Assembly: GCA_958496175.1 (NCBI GenBank)
Contig: OY292275.1
Span: 24,653,001 to 24,717,000 of the forward strand
Length of the DNA: 64,000 nt
From: Sisyra terminalis
Lineage: Eukaryota > Arthropoda > Insecta > Neuroptera > Sisyridae
Direction: 5' to 3'
In this document: in pieces, positions 13,735 to 25,657 of the stretch
Numbering within the stretch: position 1 is the stretch's first letter
Layout of the letters: every line of letters begins with the position of its first letter
Made by a program: the position numbers and the translations under genes
Notes under the pieces: generated by a model
Told to the model about the DNA's origin: nothing
Seen by the model: the letters and a program-made list of their open reading frames with translations, nothing else
The model's database searches: none

Positions 13735-16700
13735 TAACGCAGGCTATAATCTGTAGAAGAGTTTTTTTTTCTTCCAAAAATACGAGAAATTAAGACTGGC
13801 TTATATGAAATTTGACTTTTGAATGCCTCAGATGCGCTGGAGACACTGATATATGTGAAGAAACCAATTTTGTCCCCAAATTGTCTTCAATTTTGGACGT
13901 TATAACTTTTTCCTCTATAGTTTTTTAGTTCGGATATTTAATCTTGGTGTAGCACTAATTAAAGGGTAAAATTTAATAACCTTAAATATTTTTAATTTAA
14001 TATAGTGTACAATGTAATAAGAACATGAGATATGAGCAAAAAATTAAAAAAAATCCTTAATGGTGACGAAGATGAGATTTTAAAACGCAGAGTTTTGGTT
14101 TCCATTAAGGACTCTTTCAAATAAGCAAAAGAGAAAAAATCAAACTCAAAATATGTAGTTGGGTATGCCGATTTTGTAATTTGAAGAAATTGATAATAAT
14201 TATTTATATTCTCTTTGTTTTTTTTTTTAATTTTTATTTTTGTACAACACACTTCATCGGTTCTTCGACTTCTTCAAGTACTATTATTATTCTTTTTTAA
14301 TTGCTATTATAATTCAATAAACTGATAATGTTATATAAAGCAATGAAATGTAACAACAGATGACTTTTGAAAAATTGAACTTCAATAAATAAAAAATTTT
14401 AAAAAACCATTTGTAAATTCATTAGCAACGTTAAATAACTGTGAAACAATAATTTACTTTCCCAGCAAACATGTGACATTAAAGTATGTTAAAATATTTC
14501 ATACACGTACATATATGTGTGTGTTAGGATTATGTTTTGAGACTAGCGAAAAAGAGAAGAAACACATTTTCTCAATTAGGTCTCATTATATATCATGAGA
14601 ATTCCGACATCGTCTTTAATTTTCAAATTAACAGCCTTTTTCATTTCTATATGTGTAAAATTCTATGAATAGTTTGACTAAAAATCGGCCGAAAATAATA
14701 TTTTCTTAGAAAGTGCCTCAAAATCTATCCTCATCCAATGCTTACCGACAATTATTGTTAAGTTGACATTAAATTTTATTGATCAATAAAAAAATGTTTG
14801 TGTTCGAAATGAAAGCAACACTTTATAAACCGACCAAAGTTGACTTATAATTTCGACAAATATTTTTATGATTGTTGAAAATGCTTCCAACAAAGTCGTT
14901 AAGCTATTTGTCTTTTAATTTATATGTACTTCTCATTAGTTAAGTAGTTCGTAATTTAACTCAGTTAATTTTTGACTGTTCGACAAAATAATAGATATCA
15001 TTTGGTTTAAGTGCCTATTTGCATACAGTTTACTCTTTCTTAGTATTTCTTTAAATATTTTCGACACGAAAACCCAATATTTTACTGAAATTACAAATTG
15101 TTAACATTCTTTCAAGCAATTATTGAACTTTTTAAAATATTTTCGGTAAGCAAGTTAATTTTGCCTAAGGATTCATGTTTTTTACTTCTTTTTATTTGAG
15201 AAATTAAATATAACTTTTCATAAGTCAAATTTAGTTTTATTTTTATGCTAATATGTGTGTTATGTATTGCATTTTAAAATTAATTATTTTAAGTAAATTC
15301 CTCAACATGTACAATAAATCCATACATTAATCATGCTCTGTTACCACTTGAAAAAATTACATATATCTATGCGTATGTTTCTTCGAATACATTTTAAATT
15401 TTAATTGTTAAATAACTATTAATTTCCCCGGCTTGTTATTAATTCAAAGAAAAAATACTGGTACATGAAAAGATATAATTCCTTGTTTAATTTAAACCAT
15501 TGTGTTTGAAAATCTAAGCAGATGTATACATGTATCTTCATGAAAAATAAAATTGTAAGTATGTACGCTGTTTGAATTATTAACATTATTTTTGCCACAT
15601 TAAAATTTTAATGTTATTTGTTAGCACATGATTATACACGATTTGTTCTTTTTATAATTTTGAAAGAATTTTCGAATCAAAAATATTTTTATTTGAGAAC
15701 ATTTTTCGTACAGTCTAGTATTAGGTATACGTATGTCGCAATGAAAACAGATGTGGTTTATAAATAAAAATAACAAAACTGTTTAATCAGATCTAGTCTC
15801 TTTGCATTCAACTTAGGAATGCCTCAAATGCATCTAATTTAATAGTGCAAGATCAAGCTATACGATGCTTATGCCCAGAAATTTACATACATTGCATTCT
15901 GAAAAGTCAACACAAGTTATTATATGAAGATTGACGACTTTGGGTCGCATATGTGTCGAATGCCGCATCTCACAATGCCATTGAGTTATTTTCCAACAAC
16001 CACAAACGAGTTAACAATGACATCAGTCCAATTATAGGTGATTTTAGTTTTTTTATATCGGAATTTTCAACAGTGCGCAATCATCGAGTTCAAGGTTTTC
16101 CAACAAGTACTATTTCTATAATAATTATCATTTCACTTATAAAATTATTCAAATCGGTGTTCGAAAAAAATCCAATATCAAAAAAAAGATAATAGACATT
16201 GAAGTATAGTAAGTTTCGTTATAAAACCATTTCTTTAAAAAAAAAAGAAGTTATTCAATTTGTTAACCATGAGAAAAAATCATGGCTGACATTAATCAGA
16301 CTTGAAAAATTTTCATTTCAAACGTAAAGAATTGTAAATTTAGTCAAAAATTTTAAAAATCCGTTAGATTTATTCACACTCATTAATTTTAGCTCTAACA
16401 AGCGTAAGATCAGGAAACATAAAACTAATTATTTTAATTACGATAATTATTTGGTAAATAAATGATTTCTTACGAAATGGTTTATTGGTGAAAATTTTTC
16501 CGAAATATTTTAAAAATAACCGTTTTTATTATTATATGCAAATTATTTTCTATAGATTTCTGAAGTATTCCAATTAATTGGGTGAGCGCATATATTTTTA
16601 TTGCTTTTCATGTGAATTTTTTTTTTATTATTCACATATTGGCTATTAAAGCCGTAGTTCTTTTTTCTAATTTGCTGGCATGAATCTAAATTAATTCCTT

Positions 16701-17804
16701 TTCTCCACTTTATCAGAAAAACATTAAGTTACAAATAGGCTTTTTGGCTTTCAAATATTTTTTTCCATATATTAAGAAAGAAAAATTATACATATGAGGG
16801 GATTAAAGTCAAAGTAGTGTAAGCCACATTTCCAGCAGTTCTGACTTAAGTCTGAAAATATAACCTAGAAGGACTAAACTGCCAAAAGAAAAGGTGAAAT
16901 AAGGCAGAACATGATATAAATTTTAAGATCCTTTTTCATAAATTAAAATAAACATCAGATATTGTCGCGATTTAATATTGCTGTTGGCATTTTTATTCCT
17001 TGATCCATCAATCCTCTAATATTTATCTAAGTCACAACCATAATGCTGAACTCTTAATATTTACTTGGTTCCCAGCACAAAAGTAGGCCTTAGGAATTTA
17101 TCACAATAATTCTAGAAAAACGATGTGCTTTTCAAAATGACGATTAAAAAATTTTCGCCAATCAGACTTTAACCCTCTTCATACTGATATAAAATAAATT
17201 TTATCAGTCAAAAATGAAAAAATACAAAATGTGGTTTGTACCTTTACTAGTAAATTTAGATCTCCACAATTTAAACTTTAAAAAAACATTGATATAATTT
17301 GATTAAGTGGCAAAATTTTTAACGATTTACAAAAATATTTGAAAATAAACCAAGATACTATAAAAAGAAGTACAAAAATCGTTATTTTTTCTTGATAATT
17401 TACTAGTTTACAAGATCTTTCATTTTTTGAGCAATATTTCAAAGCTTAAGTATACCTATTAATTGAAAATCACGACTTCGTATGGGCAATATAAAATATT
17501 TTTACAAAATTTAGGTGCAAAAATAGAAGTTCATCTAAATCCGGTGCTATTCCAATTCACTTACCGAACAAGTCTAATCTTATCTCATCTTAAGACTGTT
17601 AAAGATATGATAGCTTTAAAAGTAAAAAAAATCTTAATAAGTAAAAGTAATATTGAAATTAATTTTATAAAAAGTATTTATCTATCAAATATACCTATCA
17701 AATATTTATCTATAATTTTCTCTTATTTTATTCTTAATCATATGTACATATGTAACTTTACAATAATTGAAAAAGTAATAATTTTAATAATAACAAAACC
17801 ACCC
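13735..17804. other. AT-rich non-coding stretch
   Basis: No gene is recognised. The only structure noted is the small inverted repeat at 14054-14111. A frame of 117 codons at 17463-17816 has no recognisable domain and reads as a chance frame of Ile/Lys-rich codons. Confidence 0.5.
14054..14111. repeat. perfect 10-bp inverted repeat
   Basis: TCCTTAATGG (14054-14063) and its exact reverse complement CCATTAAGGA (14102-14111) enclose 38 bp. It could be a stem-loop or the ends of a tiny relic MITE. No flanking duplication is seen. Confidence 0.35.
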
Positions 17805-18016
17805 GTTAGCTTTTAGACAAGTGAAAAATTTGGCAACATCTCATTTTCTATTTGGTTTTTAATTTAACTTACCCATAATTTGGGTCATGAAGAAAATTTA
17901 ACTATAAAAGGACAAACTACACGACATTAAAATTGACTTAATAAAAATTCACGAATTGGATACAGAAAAAAATATAAAATGAGACGTTGCAAAATTTTAA
18001 TGTACTAAAAGCTGCC
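17805..18016 (-). mobile_element. long-TIR MITE family, diverged copy
   Basis: The left end (GTTAGCTTTTAG...TTGGCAACATCTCATTTTC) pairs with the reverse complement of the right end (GGCAGCTTTTAG...TTGCAACGTCTCATTTTA), giving arms of about 50 bp. Inner sequence such as GGTTTTTAATTTAAC and the reversed middle (AGTTAAATTTTCTTCATG) parallel the copies at 18353 and 39511, in opposite orientation. No matching target duplication is visible, so this is the oldest of the three copies. Confidence 0.55.
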
Positions 18017-18088
18017 TTCATCAATAAAACTATCTAATAATATTTCGAAGTATAGGTAGGTGATGCTCTATATGAGGTATAGGTGAGG

Positions 18089-18115
18089 TATATATATATA
18101 TATATATATATATAT
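18089..18115. repeat. (TA)n microsatellite
   Basis: An uninterrupted TA dinucleotide run of 27 bp. Confidence 0.9.
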
Positions 18116-18352
18116 GTAATAAAACATTGTCAATAATAATGAAATGACTGCAAACCATACCATATAAAAATTTAGTGAATCTCTGAATTATTATATACAT
18201 TGCAATTAAAGAATTTATTTCATAAATAGATAAACGTATAAACAGAACGAAAAAATGGGAATTTGAACTAAGAATCAATGTTTCAAGAGAACTTAATTTT
18301 AATAAAATTAAAAAAAAAAATGTTTGGTAAAATATGAGTAAATACAAAGTTC

Positions 18353-18571
18353 GACTCAAGTTCCTTTTAGCGACGTCAATATCTGGCAACGTTGTATTTT
18401 TTATTTCTTTGTTTCAATTGTTAATTCGCAATTTTTTATTAGTTCAATTCTAATAACGTATAATTTTTGTCTTTTGTGTCTTAATTTTTATTACAGCCCG
18501 ATTTATTCGCAAATTACGAGTAGAAAATGTAACGTTGCCAGATATCGATGCCGCTAAAAGAGACTTAAGCC
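18353..18571 (+). mobile_element. long-TIR MITE family, copy with 8-bp target duplication
   Basis: This 219-bp element starts GACTCAAGTTCCTTTTAGCG and ends ...CGCTAAAAGAGACTTAAGCC. Both arms contain the shared motif ATCTGGCAACGTT. It is flanked by CAAAGTTC (18345-18352) and AAAAGTTC (18572-18579), 7 of 8 identical. The middle ('gttcaattctaata...tataatttt') matches the element at 39511-39735 in the same orientation. It is non-coding and non-autonomous. Confidence 0.75.
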
Positions 18572-19052
18572 AAAAGTTCTATTTTTCGCAGTTTTATGTT
18601 TATTCTTTTTCAATTTAAATGTTTTATTAGAAAAATGGCTTATTCATTCAATTTATAACGTATGAACTATCAATCTGAATTGGATTTAGAATAATTGACA
18701 ATTACTTAGTCGGTTTATATTCCATAAACGCAATATCAATGTCATTATACCTATTGTAAGTATCTATAGTTATAAATTGACTGCTTATTTTGTTATTTTT
18801 TCCAATAAGAAATATTTTTTATAAAAATCATGGGAATAAATTTCTTGCGACCTTGATTATGAACCTCTGATATCTACATACAACTGGTTCAATACGACCG
18901 AAAAAACTTATTGTTCCAATTATTATAAAAAAGATATTTTAACTGTGGCTCGAACCGAAGAATATTTATTTGAAAAAAAATAAATTTAAAAATATAAGAG
19001 GTTTGAATGATACCAGGTAAAAGCAATTTAGTTAATAATTTAAAACAAAGAA
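18572..19052. other. AT-rich non-coding stretch
   Basis: Nothing recognisable. Confidence 0.5.
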
Positions 19053-19139
19053 TTACAGCCGCTGCCGACGGTGATTGTTCTCGATCCTTTCCAGAGTTCC
19101 CGCGTACAATAATTCAGTCAAAAGAGTTTCATTTACTAC
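19053..19139 (-). CDS. candidate terminal exon (28 codons plus stop)
   Basis: On the minus strand an AG at 19141-19140 ('aactaactag|GTAGTA') is followed by an open frame of 28 codons ending in TAA at 19055-19053. The peptide is hydrophilic and non-repetitive (NETLLTELLYAGTLERIE, then an Arg-rich tail). GC rises locally and third positions are GC-richer than the surroundings. The plus strand has a rival reading: acceptor 'aattacag|CC' at 19058 and an open frame to TAG near 19147. I do not recognise either peptide. The call rests on composition, one weak splice site and an open frame, and could be chance. Confidence 0.18.
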   Translation of the reverse strand, partial: VVNETLLTELLYAGTLERIENNHRRQRL

Positions 19140-20826
19140 CTAGTTAGTTCTCCGTAAGTTTATTTAAATAGACAAAATAAGTAAAATTAAATTTATTAAA
19201 ACTCAAATTCAATTTGTCTAAACTCTAATGACGAACCTAATTGATCTTAATTGACTGTAACAAACACGCAAATAATTCAATCAAATATAATAATACATCC
19301 ATAATTGATATAAAACATTAGTTCTAAACAAAATTTTCAAGTTATATCATCACCACGAATTATAAGTTAGGACACTTCATACTAAAATATAATTATAAGT
19401 TGAAAAAAAGATTATTACTTAATTTTGACGGTAATATAAAAATTTAACTCATCCGTTAAATTAAGTCAAGTACATCAAACAGAAAATATAAAATTTTTTC
19501 ACTCCTTTCTCAAGCTCAAGATAAAGACCAGAAATTATCTCATAGTCGACGGAACAAGTCGATATCCTCATATTCATTCGAAACCAGGATCATTATATTC
19601 GACCTCGTCATTATTACACTCAACAAAAATAACACGCAATACTCCAAAAAGAATTCTTCAATCGTATATTCTCTTTTGTACGAAGAGAAAATTTAAATTG
19701 GATATTGTTGTTGGTACTTCTAAATGTATGTCTATATGGGTAGCTGGTGAAGGAAGCGAAAAGAGATGTTAACAATTGAAAATCCAATGTATATTTGTGT
19801 TGTATGTTGTTGAACAATTTAATCCGATTAGGAAGTATATCCCTCTGTATTGGAGACCTTTTCGAAAATTGCTCCGAATCGGCTTAGTGGATGTTTTATT
19901 TGAACTTATTTAAGCTATTATGGATTTTGTGACAAAAAGATGTCAACCCATCTCTTTGCCAATGTGTCTAAACAGGTATTTTTTTTTGGAACTTTCAGAT
20001 TGAAAATCTATTGAAAAGTGGCATAATTTAACTCAAAAGGGCTAGTGATGCGAAACGTTTTATACAAATGGCATTTGACAGCACTTGACAATTATTGACC
20101 TTAGATGTAAAATGATTCCTTTTCAATAGAAACAAATATTGTAGTGCTGCAGCTTACTAGTAGGTATATACGTAAAACATTTTTTTTGAATGATGAAAAT
20201 AATCAAAGGTGTTAGTACTTAGTGAAAATTATGTTATTAGACAAGATAGGTAGGTACTTAGGTATCAACTAAAGGTTAGGAAGAGGTTTAATAAAAAATC
20301 AATCAAAAAATATGTTAATCGATTTTTTGGCTGTAAAAAGCGACTCATTTACAATCTGTTACATACTGTGTCATTATAACAAAGGCATCAATGACGAAAA
20401 CTGAAAAAGACTAATATTTAGTTGAAAGATTTGAGTGCTTTGAACAGCATGCGATCTATTCACTGAGGCTTAGGTTCTCGGCAGGGAACGTCACACAATC
20501 AACATAATATCAACAACGTTCACAGCATGACGTCTTTTTTACCAACAGATTTACACTATTATGGACAGTTTTTCTTCATAGTACAATGATTAGCACACAT
20601 CCGATACATTTCAGAGGAAAAAAATAAAATTTGATCTAATATTTTTATCAATTTCTTACTAAATTGTTTATGATTGTCAAAAATGCATACAAAAACACGG
20701 GTTGCACAATTTTCTTTAGTCAAGACCATACAAGCATGATTATTATTATTATTTATTCATTTTTTGGAGAATTCATGGAAAAGGTAAATTCTACTAAATT
20801 ACAAAAGTTTCGAAACTAGTACTCAC
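19140..20826. other. AT-rich non-coding stretch
   Basis: No gene or element is recognised. A 65-codon frame on the minus strand at 19620-19817 has no support. Confidence 0.5.
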
Positions 20827-20922
20827 ATTATTCTTATTGAGATTCATATTCATATTCATGGTCATCGCTGGGATTTGTGAACCGTAAAGTTGGCCGGCCG
20901 TCGGGGTCATGTCCGTCAGCAT
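20827..20922 (-). CDS. candidate exon with strong donor (32 codons)
   Basis: Minus-strand ATG at 20922-20920 opens a frame of 32 codons that runs straight into a textbook donor, AAT|GTGAGT (GT at 20826-20825). The peptide starts MLTDMTPTAGQLYGSQIPAM and continues into Met/Asn repeats. It resembles the low-complexity N-terminal parts of developmental transcription factors, but I cannot name one. The first 20 codons use mostly G or C at the third position, in sharp contrast to the surroundings. Another frame of the same strand is also open. Upstream, AG immediately precedes ATG, but without a pyrimidine tract, so this may be a first coding exon. It is a candidate only. Confidence 0.3.
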
Positions 20923-21079
20923 CTTGTATTTTTATTAGGTATGCGTTTCAAGTAAACCCAAAAGTCATAAGTGCGAAAATGTCACTACCACAAACCACAA
21001 ATACCTATTTAACCGAATCGAAATCTTTTAGCGAAAATGAAAACGTTCCGAATTATGCATTCGTTTTTTTACAAATTTA

Positions 21080-21406
21080 TTATTTTAACAATGAAATCTG
21101 GACCACTTGAGAAACATACACATCACAAACTGATTCCCTCGAACAAGAATCGAACAGTGTACTCGATAATAATAGATAATGAACAGTTCCAAGTATGTTT
21201 TTCCACGGGGAACCCCACCCAGGCATTTTCAATTGGGCGGAACAAGACAGAGCTGCCGACCAATCCGTACAAAAGCCATTTACCGATTCGAAACCACGCC
21301 TGAATTTTTTTAGTCCCCTCTTTCTGAAATGCCGAACCGACAACTTGTTGTAAACGTGTATATGCACCGCTTCTCTTACGGGGAATTCCCCGTTCATGCG
21401 CGTCAT
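21080..21406 (-). CDS. unrecognised 108-codon frame in GC-richer block
   Basis: The frame starts at ATG (21406-21404) and ends at TAA, with no internal stop. The block is about 40-45% GC, well above background, and the peptide is mixed in composition: basic in the middle (VRHFRKRGLKKFRRGFES), then Trp/Gly and Cys residues. No domain is recognised, and no signal peptide or membrane segment is obvious. The plus strand is open in two other frames here. The same DNA carries two NF-kappaB-like palindromes and lies directly upstream of a TATA box on the plus strand, so it may be promoter sequence rather than coding sequence. The two readings are alternatives. Confidence 0.15.
   Translation of the reverse strand: MTRMNGEFPVREAVHIHVYNKLSVRHFRKRGLKKFRRGFESVNGFCTDWSAALSCSAQLKMPGWGSPWKNILGTVHYLLLSSTLFDSCSRESVCDVYVSQVVQISLLK
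21207..21216 (+). promoter_or_regulatory. NF-kappaB-like site GGGGAACCCC
   Basis: The site fits the Rel/NF-kappaB consensus GGGRNWYYCC and is palindromic. It lies 220 bp upstream of the TATA box at 21436, with the second site between them. The assignment is from sequence only. Confidence 0.4.
21380..21391 (+). promoter_or_regulatory. perfect palindromic NF-kappaB-like site GGGGAATTCCCC
   Basis: This 12-bp palindrome contains GGGAATTCCC, a strong Rel/NF-kappaB consensus. It lies 45 bp upstream of TATAAAAG. In insects such sites drive immune genes through Dorsal, Dif or Relish. Whether this one does is inference. Confidence 0.45.
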
Positions 21407-21435
21407 GTAGAAGGGGTATAACGCTTGCGCTTGAC

Positions 21436-21443
21436 TATAAAAG
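21436..21443 (+). promoter_or_regulatory. TATA box TATAAAAG
   Basis: TATAAAAG follows a GC-richer block (GCGCGTCATG, GCTTGCGCTTGAC) and two NF-kappaB-like sites, and precedes a short stretch ending in a consensus splice donor. Expected transcription start is about 21466. In AT-rich DNA single TATA words are common, so the context carries the weight. Confidence 0.4.
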
Positions 21444-21465
21444 CTGTGTATTTTATATACAAAAC

Positions 21466-21546
21466 ATAGATATAGCTATAAACACAGTTAACATGTTGGT
21501 ACTAACTAGCTTTAATATACTTAGTCTATCTCAACAGAAACTATAG
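21466..21546 (+). other. candidate 5' untranslated first exon
   Basis: The right boundary is the donor CTATAG|GTAAGT (GT at 21547-21548), which matches the eukaryotic consensus perfectly. The left boundary is inferred as about 30 bp after the TATA box. An ATG at 21493 opens 17 codons that stop exactly at the donor (TAG), so if transcribed the exon is likely non-coding or carries an upstream frame. The downstream coding exon was not found in the window. Confidence 0.3.
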
Positions 21547-21548
21547 GT

Positions 21549-22109
21549 AAGTATATTGGAACTTTTATGTTCCGTTTACTCAACTGCTGTAATAAGAGAA
21601 AATTACCCCTTCATATCCTACCTATTTTATTTATATAACTATTATTATAAAATGAAAGGAATTATTAGTGCATCGTATAAAACAAATAGTACACCACACA
21701 TCTTTCATTCATTCTTGTAATTAACAATTATTGTCTTCAATAAATGATTGCACAGACGTCCTTTGTAACATTTAGTATTTCTCCTTTGTTAAAATATTTA
21801 TCATTGTAAAGGTATTTACTTAAATAGATCAATATTGAGTATAAGACTCGCAGTTCTTTTAATAAAAACGTCAAATTATAATTAGGATATTTCATTTACA
21901 TGGAATATTTTAATTAGTCTCTAGACTATAAATTTTATGATTTATAAAAAAATGTTTATTTGATCCTCTTTAACCAAAGCAGCTACCGATCGCATCTTAT
22001 TTATCTTCATTAAAAAAAAGAAGTAATTTTAATAATTAACAATAACTTTACCAAGGAGTGATATATCAATTCTCGACGGTATGAAAGATAAATAATTTAT
22101 TTATTATTT
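21549..22109. other. AT-rich non-coding stretch
   Basis: Nothing recognisable. If the preceding promoter is real, this would be the start of its first intron. Confidence 0.4.
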
Positions 22110-22245
22110 CCTAGTCACAACTAATAGATTAATGAATAATGATGTAGGTATGTCGTAGATAAGACTCAATTTCTTTATTTATTTCTCGATTGCTACTCGT
22201 TTTAACAGTCTTTGGTTGTCATCATCAGGTATCTAATGTTTATTG
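22110..22245 (-). repeat. hammerhead-like repeat family, copy a
   Basis: On the minus strand this copy reads CTGATGA (22228-22222), then a short pairable segment, then AAAACGAGTA. It is followed by 'gaaattgagtcttat', 'acgacatacc' and 'aataatgattattc'-like sequence shared with the copies at 39.3, 45.9, 46.3 and 46.9 kb. The GAAA of the hammerhead core is mutated to AAAA and the palindromic ACGCGT is degraded to ACGAGT, so this copy would not be an active ribozyme. Confidence 0.5.
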
Positions 22246-23303
22246 TGTCCTATGAAAAAACAGAACAAGAGCAACGCAGTACAAATAATATTAATGTTCT
22301 TTAATATTCTTTTCATTTTTTTCCTGACATAGGTAGATAACTAGACTCTTACTTATCAATTTTATTTTCGAAATTTTGTTAATTTTGTTAATTTTTTTTT
22401 ATTTTTTTTAAATTCATGTGTTTCCGAGGTATACGACATGAGTAGGTACCTATAACTAGTTTAAAAAAATATTTTAATTGAACTTAACTCAAAAATTAAA
22501 CCTAAATTTGAAATACAAGTTGAAAGCTCAATGACATTGCCTTGCCAATCTTTAAATAGATTTGTCGTATTTAATTGTTGCAGGAAGGTTTCATGAATTA
22601 GAAAAAGGAATCTAAACTTATAAAGTAGATTCAGTGCATTTATATATAAGCTAGAGTCAAAGACGTTTCTTTATCATTTTAAAGTTCTGAGTCCACTCTA
22701 TTTTGTGTGTACCTATTTATAGCTAGCAAATGTTTTTAAATTTTAGAGACATAGCGTTATGGAATCTGTTTATTGAATCTTCATTCTACCAATAACTGTT
22801 GATTGGCTTGGTTTATTTCTATATTTGGTAAGATTGACATATGCATTTGGTTTCTGTTTTTTTTTTTCTGTCAGGTTCTCAAGTAAAACATGTTGTCAAT
22901 ATTTTATGAAAATAGTAATTTTAAAATATAAGTAGGCACTACAGTTTTAATAGAATTTAATAAATGACATAAGCCTTGAAAGAATCTTTTAATATGAACT
23001 GAAAGTTTTAGATAATATTTTCTATATTGCTGTACTAATAGGAGGAAACACCTGACCAGCGTAGTTATTGTCTTTACTTCAACTTATAAGGTTTTTGTTA
23101 GAGTAAAAGCACTAGGGGTGATTTCAAGTGGAAGTAATATGCAAGTTCTGGTATTCATAGAGACTTAATCAATTGCCTGTTGAGATATCTGAAAGCATGT
23201 CTTCCTAAAGAGAAAAACCAGTGCATCCATATCCAAGCAAATATTAACCTTAAATCTTTATAAAGTTTTCAGTTTTACGAGATATCCTCCTCTTTCTTTC
23301 AGG
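22246..23303. other. AT-rich non-coding stretch
   Basis: No gene or element is recognised. Confidence 0.5.
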
Positions 23304-23797
23304 TAAGTGTGCAACATTGTTCATAAAAAACATTGATATTTTTAAAAGTGAAACATCGATGTTAAAAAAATCAAAGTTTATGAACGATATATCGACATTT
23401 TTCGATGACTTTTACTACCATTAATATATATTTAAATAAAATATTTCTAAAGAATAATATACGATACCGAAATTGTCTTCGTCATATCCCGTCTATATTG
23501 TCTCCGTTTATAATCTAGTGTTGTTGGATTACAATCTAACCTACCTAATCAACCGTTAGTTTATAATCTCAAGCATTATAAACTGACGACACAAATCTAC
23601 GTTTGTGACTGAGGGAGGTATCTACTTGAGTGTACCTGTAGATCATAAACAGTGCTACTATAAAATATTGATCATAAAATATCGTTCATGAAGAACGATG
23701 TACCATCGATGTTTCGGGTTTCAACATCGACGTTAAAACATCGATGTTAATGAACGATATATCGTTTGAAAAAATCGATGTATCGTTTACATCTCTA
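23304..23797. mobile_element. hAT-like MITE with ATCGATGTT subterminal repeats
   Basis: This 494-bp element has the left end TAAGTGTGCAACATTGTTCA and a right end whose reverse complement is TAGAGATGTAAACGATACAT. ACATCGATGTT and GAACGATATATCG words are arranged symmetrically inside both ends. The flanking octamers CTTTCAGG (23296-23303) and CTCACAGG (23798-23805) match at 6 of 8 positions, as expected for an older hAT insertion. There is no transposase frame. Confidence 0.7.
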
Positions 23798-23838
23798 CTC
23801 ACAGGTACACAAAAGGTAGCACATTAGGTGTAAAAGTA

Positions 23839-24376
23839 CACGGAAAAAAATTATAGGAAAGCTTAGGATAGGTAATACATCGTAATTTATGTAAATCATT
23901 GTTGCAGTGCTGGACCCAAATGAACGTGCTGAAATTTTTACAATGTCACTATTTGTTTGCATATGCATATGCTCGGTTGCATATGTTCATTGAAAAGCCA
24001 GACAGTAGGGGCAGAGATATTAGTAGTATTTTTTTACTTGTTTATGGAATATATATGACTGAATATGTATTCACTTGCACCTAAAGTTACAGAAAAATTT
24101 CCAATCAAGCAAATGTGTCCGTTTCCAATCCAAGGTAACATCTTAATATAGATAAGTATTTTATTTATTTCCGAATCACAATATTATTATCTATTGAGTA
24201 ACATCTTCCTTTTTGTTACGGTATTTATCACAGAATAGTGTCGTTATTAGTATTTACGATGTTAAAACGTAAAAATTCAGATGTACAAAGTAAATTTTTA
24301 AAGAAAACATTGTAAATACAAGCAGTCTAGTTCTAGATTACGATGTTATATTGTAATTTAGACTCTATTTTTCGGG
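23839..24376 (-). mobile_element. TA-flanked MITE, CACGGAAAAAAA family, copy 3
   Basis: The left end is CACGGAAAAAAATTATAGG. The right end TTTTTCGGG is its counterpart, and TA flanks both sides (23837-23838 and 24377-24378). The inside is the reverse orientation of the copies at 13310 and 60317. It contains 'ttgaaaagccagacagtagg', shared with the 40.1-kb copy, and 'tacgatgttatattgtaatt' near the right end. It is longer than the others (538 bp). A 61-codon frame inside it is not a gene. Confidence 0.65.
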
Positions 24377-24378
24377 TA

Positions 24379-25657
24379 ATATTTTTGAATAATTTAAGAA
24401 TAATTGAGTAGTATTCAATTTATAAAGTAGCGACAAATAAACAATTACAATGTTGTTTAGTGCTATAAGTACTTTAAAAATGCTTTATTACCTTTAATGA
24501 AATGCTTAAGTTTCTGATTAAAAATTTAATGAAAATTGGGACCATTTTTTTAGGTTTTCATTATTAATTATTAATGTGTTCATTATGAATACGTTTTTCT
24601 CCGATAAACGAAATTATAATAAGCTTTGGGTATAATTATTAAAATCATAATAGAATGTGTGAAGTGGTTCATTTTAAACTTGAAATGGATTTAATTTTGT
24701 TCCCATTCAATTAAAATTGAACTTTATTAATGAAATAATAATGAATAATAAAATGAATTATAATATAGGTATACCAAAGACTTATAATAAGAATAAAATA
24801 ATCAATAAAAATTTTTTGGAAGAAAATTTACAATCTAAAAGTTATACGCAAATATATTTACCTATTAATGATGGGAGTTCATATGGTATATTTTTGGTTT
24901 ATTTATATACCTACGTATAAACACCTAAAGAATTTTAGAAGGATAGTTGATCCTAGTACCGAGTTTGCAGTATTATTTTCCTAAAAATATAATTGTAGAA
25001 TATAATCATATAGGGTCATGTTACTGACTCAGTAGTAGAGTAAATTTTTTGAACCATAAAATATTCTGTTCGGAATTTACTCATTTCATGTAGATTTGGG
25101 TATAAATAATGTATTGTGTTGTGTTGTTACAAAATATAGTTTTGCAATGAAGACAAACAAAATATTTTTCCTTTCTTGATAACTTATAAGATTCCTACTT
25201 ATATTGAGTTTCAAAAGAAATATGAAAGTGATGAAATTTCGATTAAAACGTATAGTTGATTTCACAAATATATTTTAAACTCCATAATTTATAAATGCAT
25301 AATTTGTTATACAAAAATAGGTATAAATAATATATGTTTGTAACAACAAAAATGGTAAATCTGAAAAATAAACCATCTTCAGTTTCAAAGCTCACAAAAT
25401 AACTCAATATAGATACCAATTTTTTTAACAACCTTCAAAAAATTTCCCATAAAACAGGTTTGATAACCAAAGAAAAAACCTCTTAATTTACCTTTTGATA
25501 TTGAACTACAACAATTTAAGTTAATAACAGGACGATTTTTTCCAATATTCTAAATTAAATCCAATTTTAATGGCGGTTCAAAAACACAAGTACTTTTGAA
25601 CTTTCCCATGAAAAATGTGTTAAGAAATTCAATTAATAATCTAATGCATAATATTAC
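24379..25657. other. AT-rich non-coding stretch
   Basis: No gene or element is recognised. Short frames such as 24717-24920 are Asn/Ile-rich and unsupported. Confidence 0.5.

Noticed and set aside
17463..17816. 117-codon plus-strand frame
   Set aside because: Composition is Ile/Lys/Ser biased, no domain, splice or promoter support. A frame of this length is expected about once by chance in AT-rich DNA of this size. It also overlaps the start of a MITE.
18030..18389. 119-codon minus-strand frame
   Set aside because: Its first codons are MITE terminal repeat and its end contains the (TA)n microsatellite, so it is not a gene.
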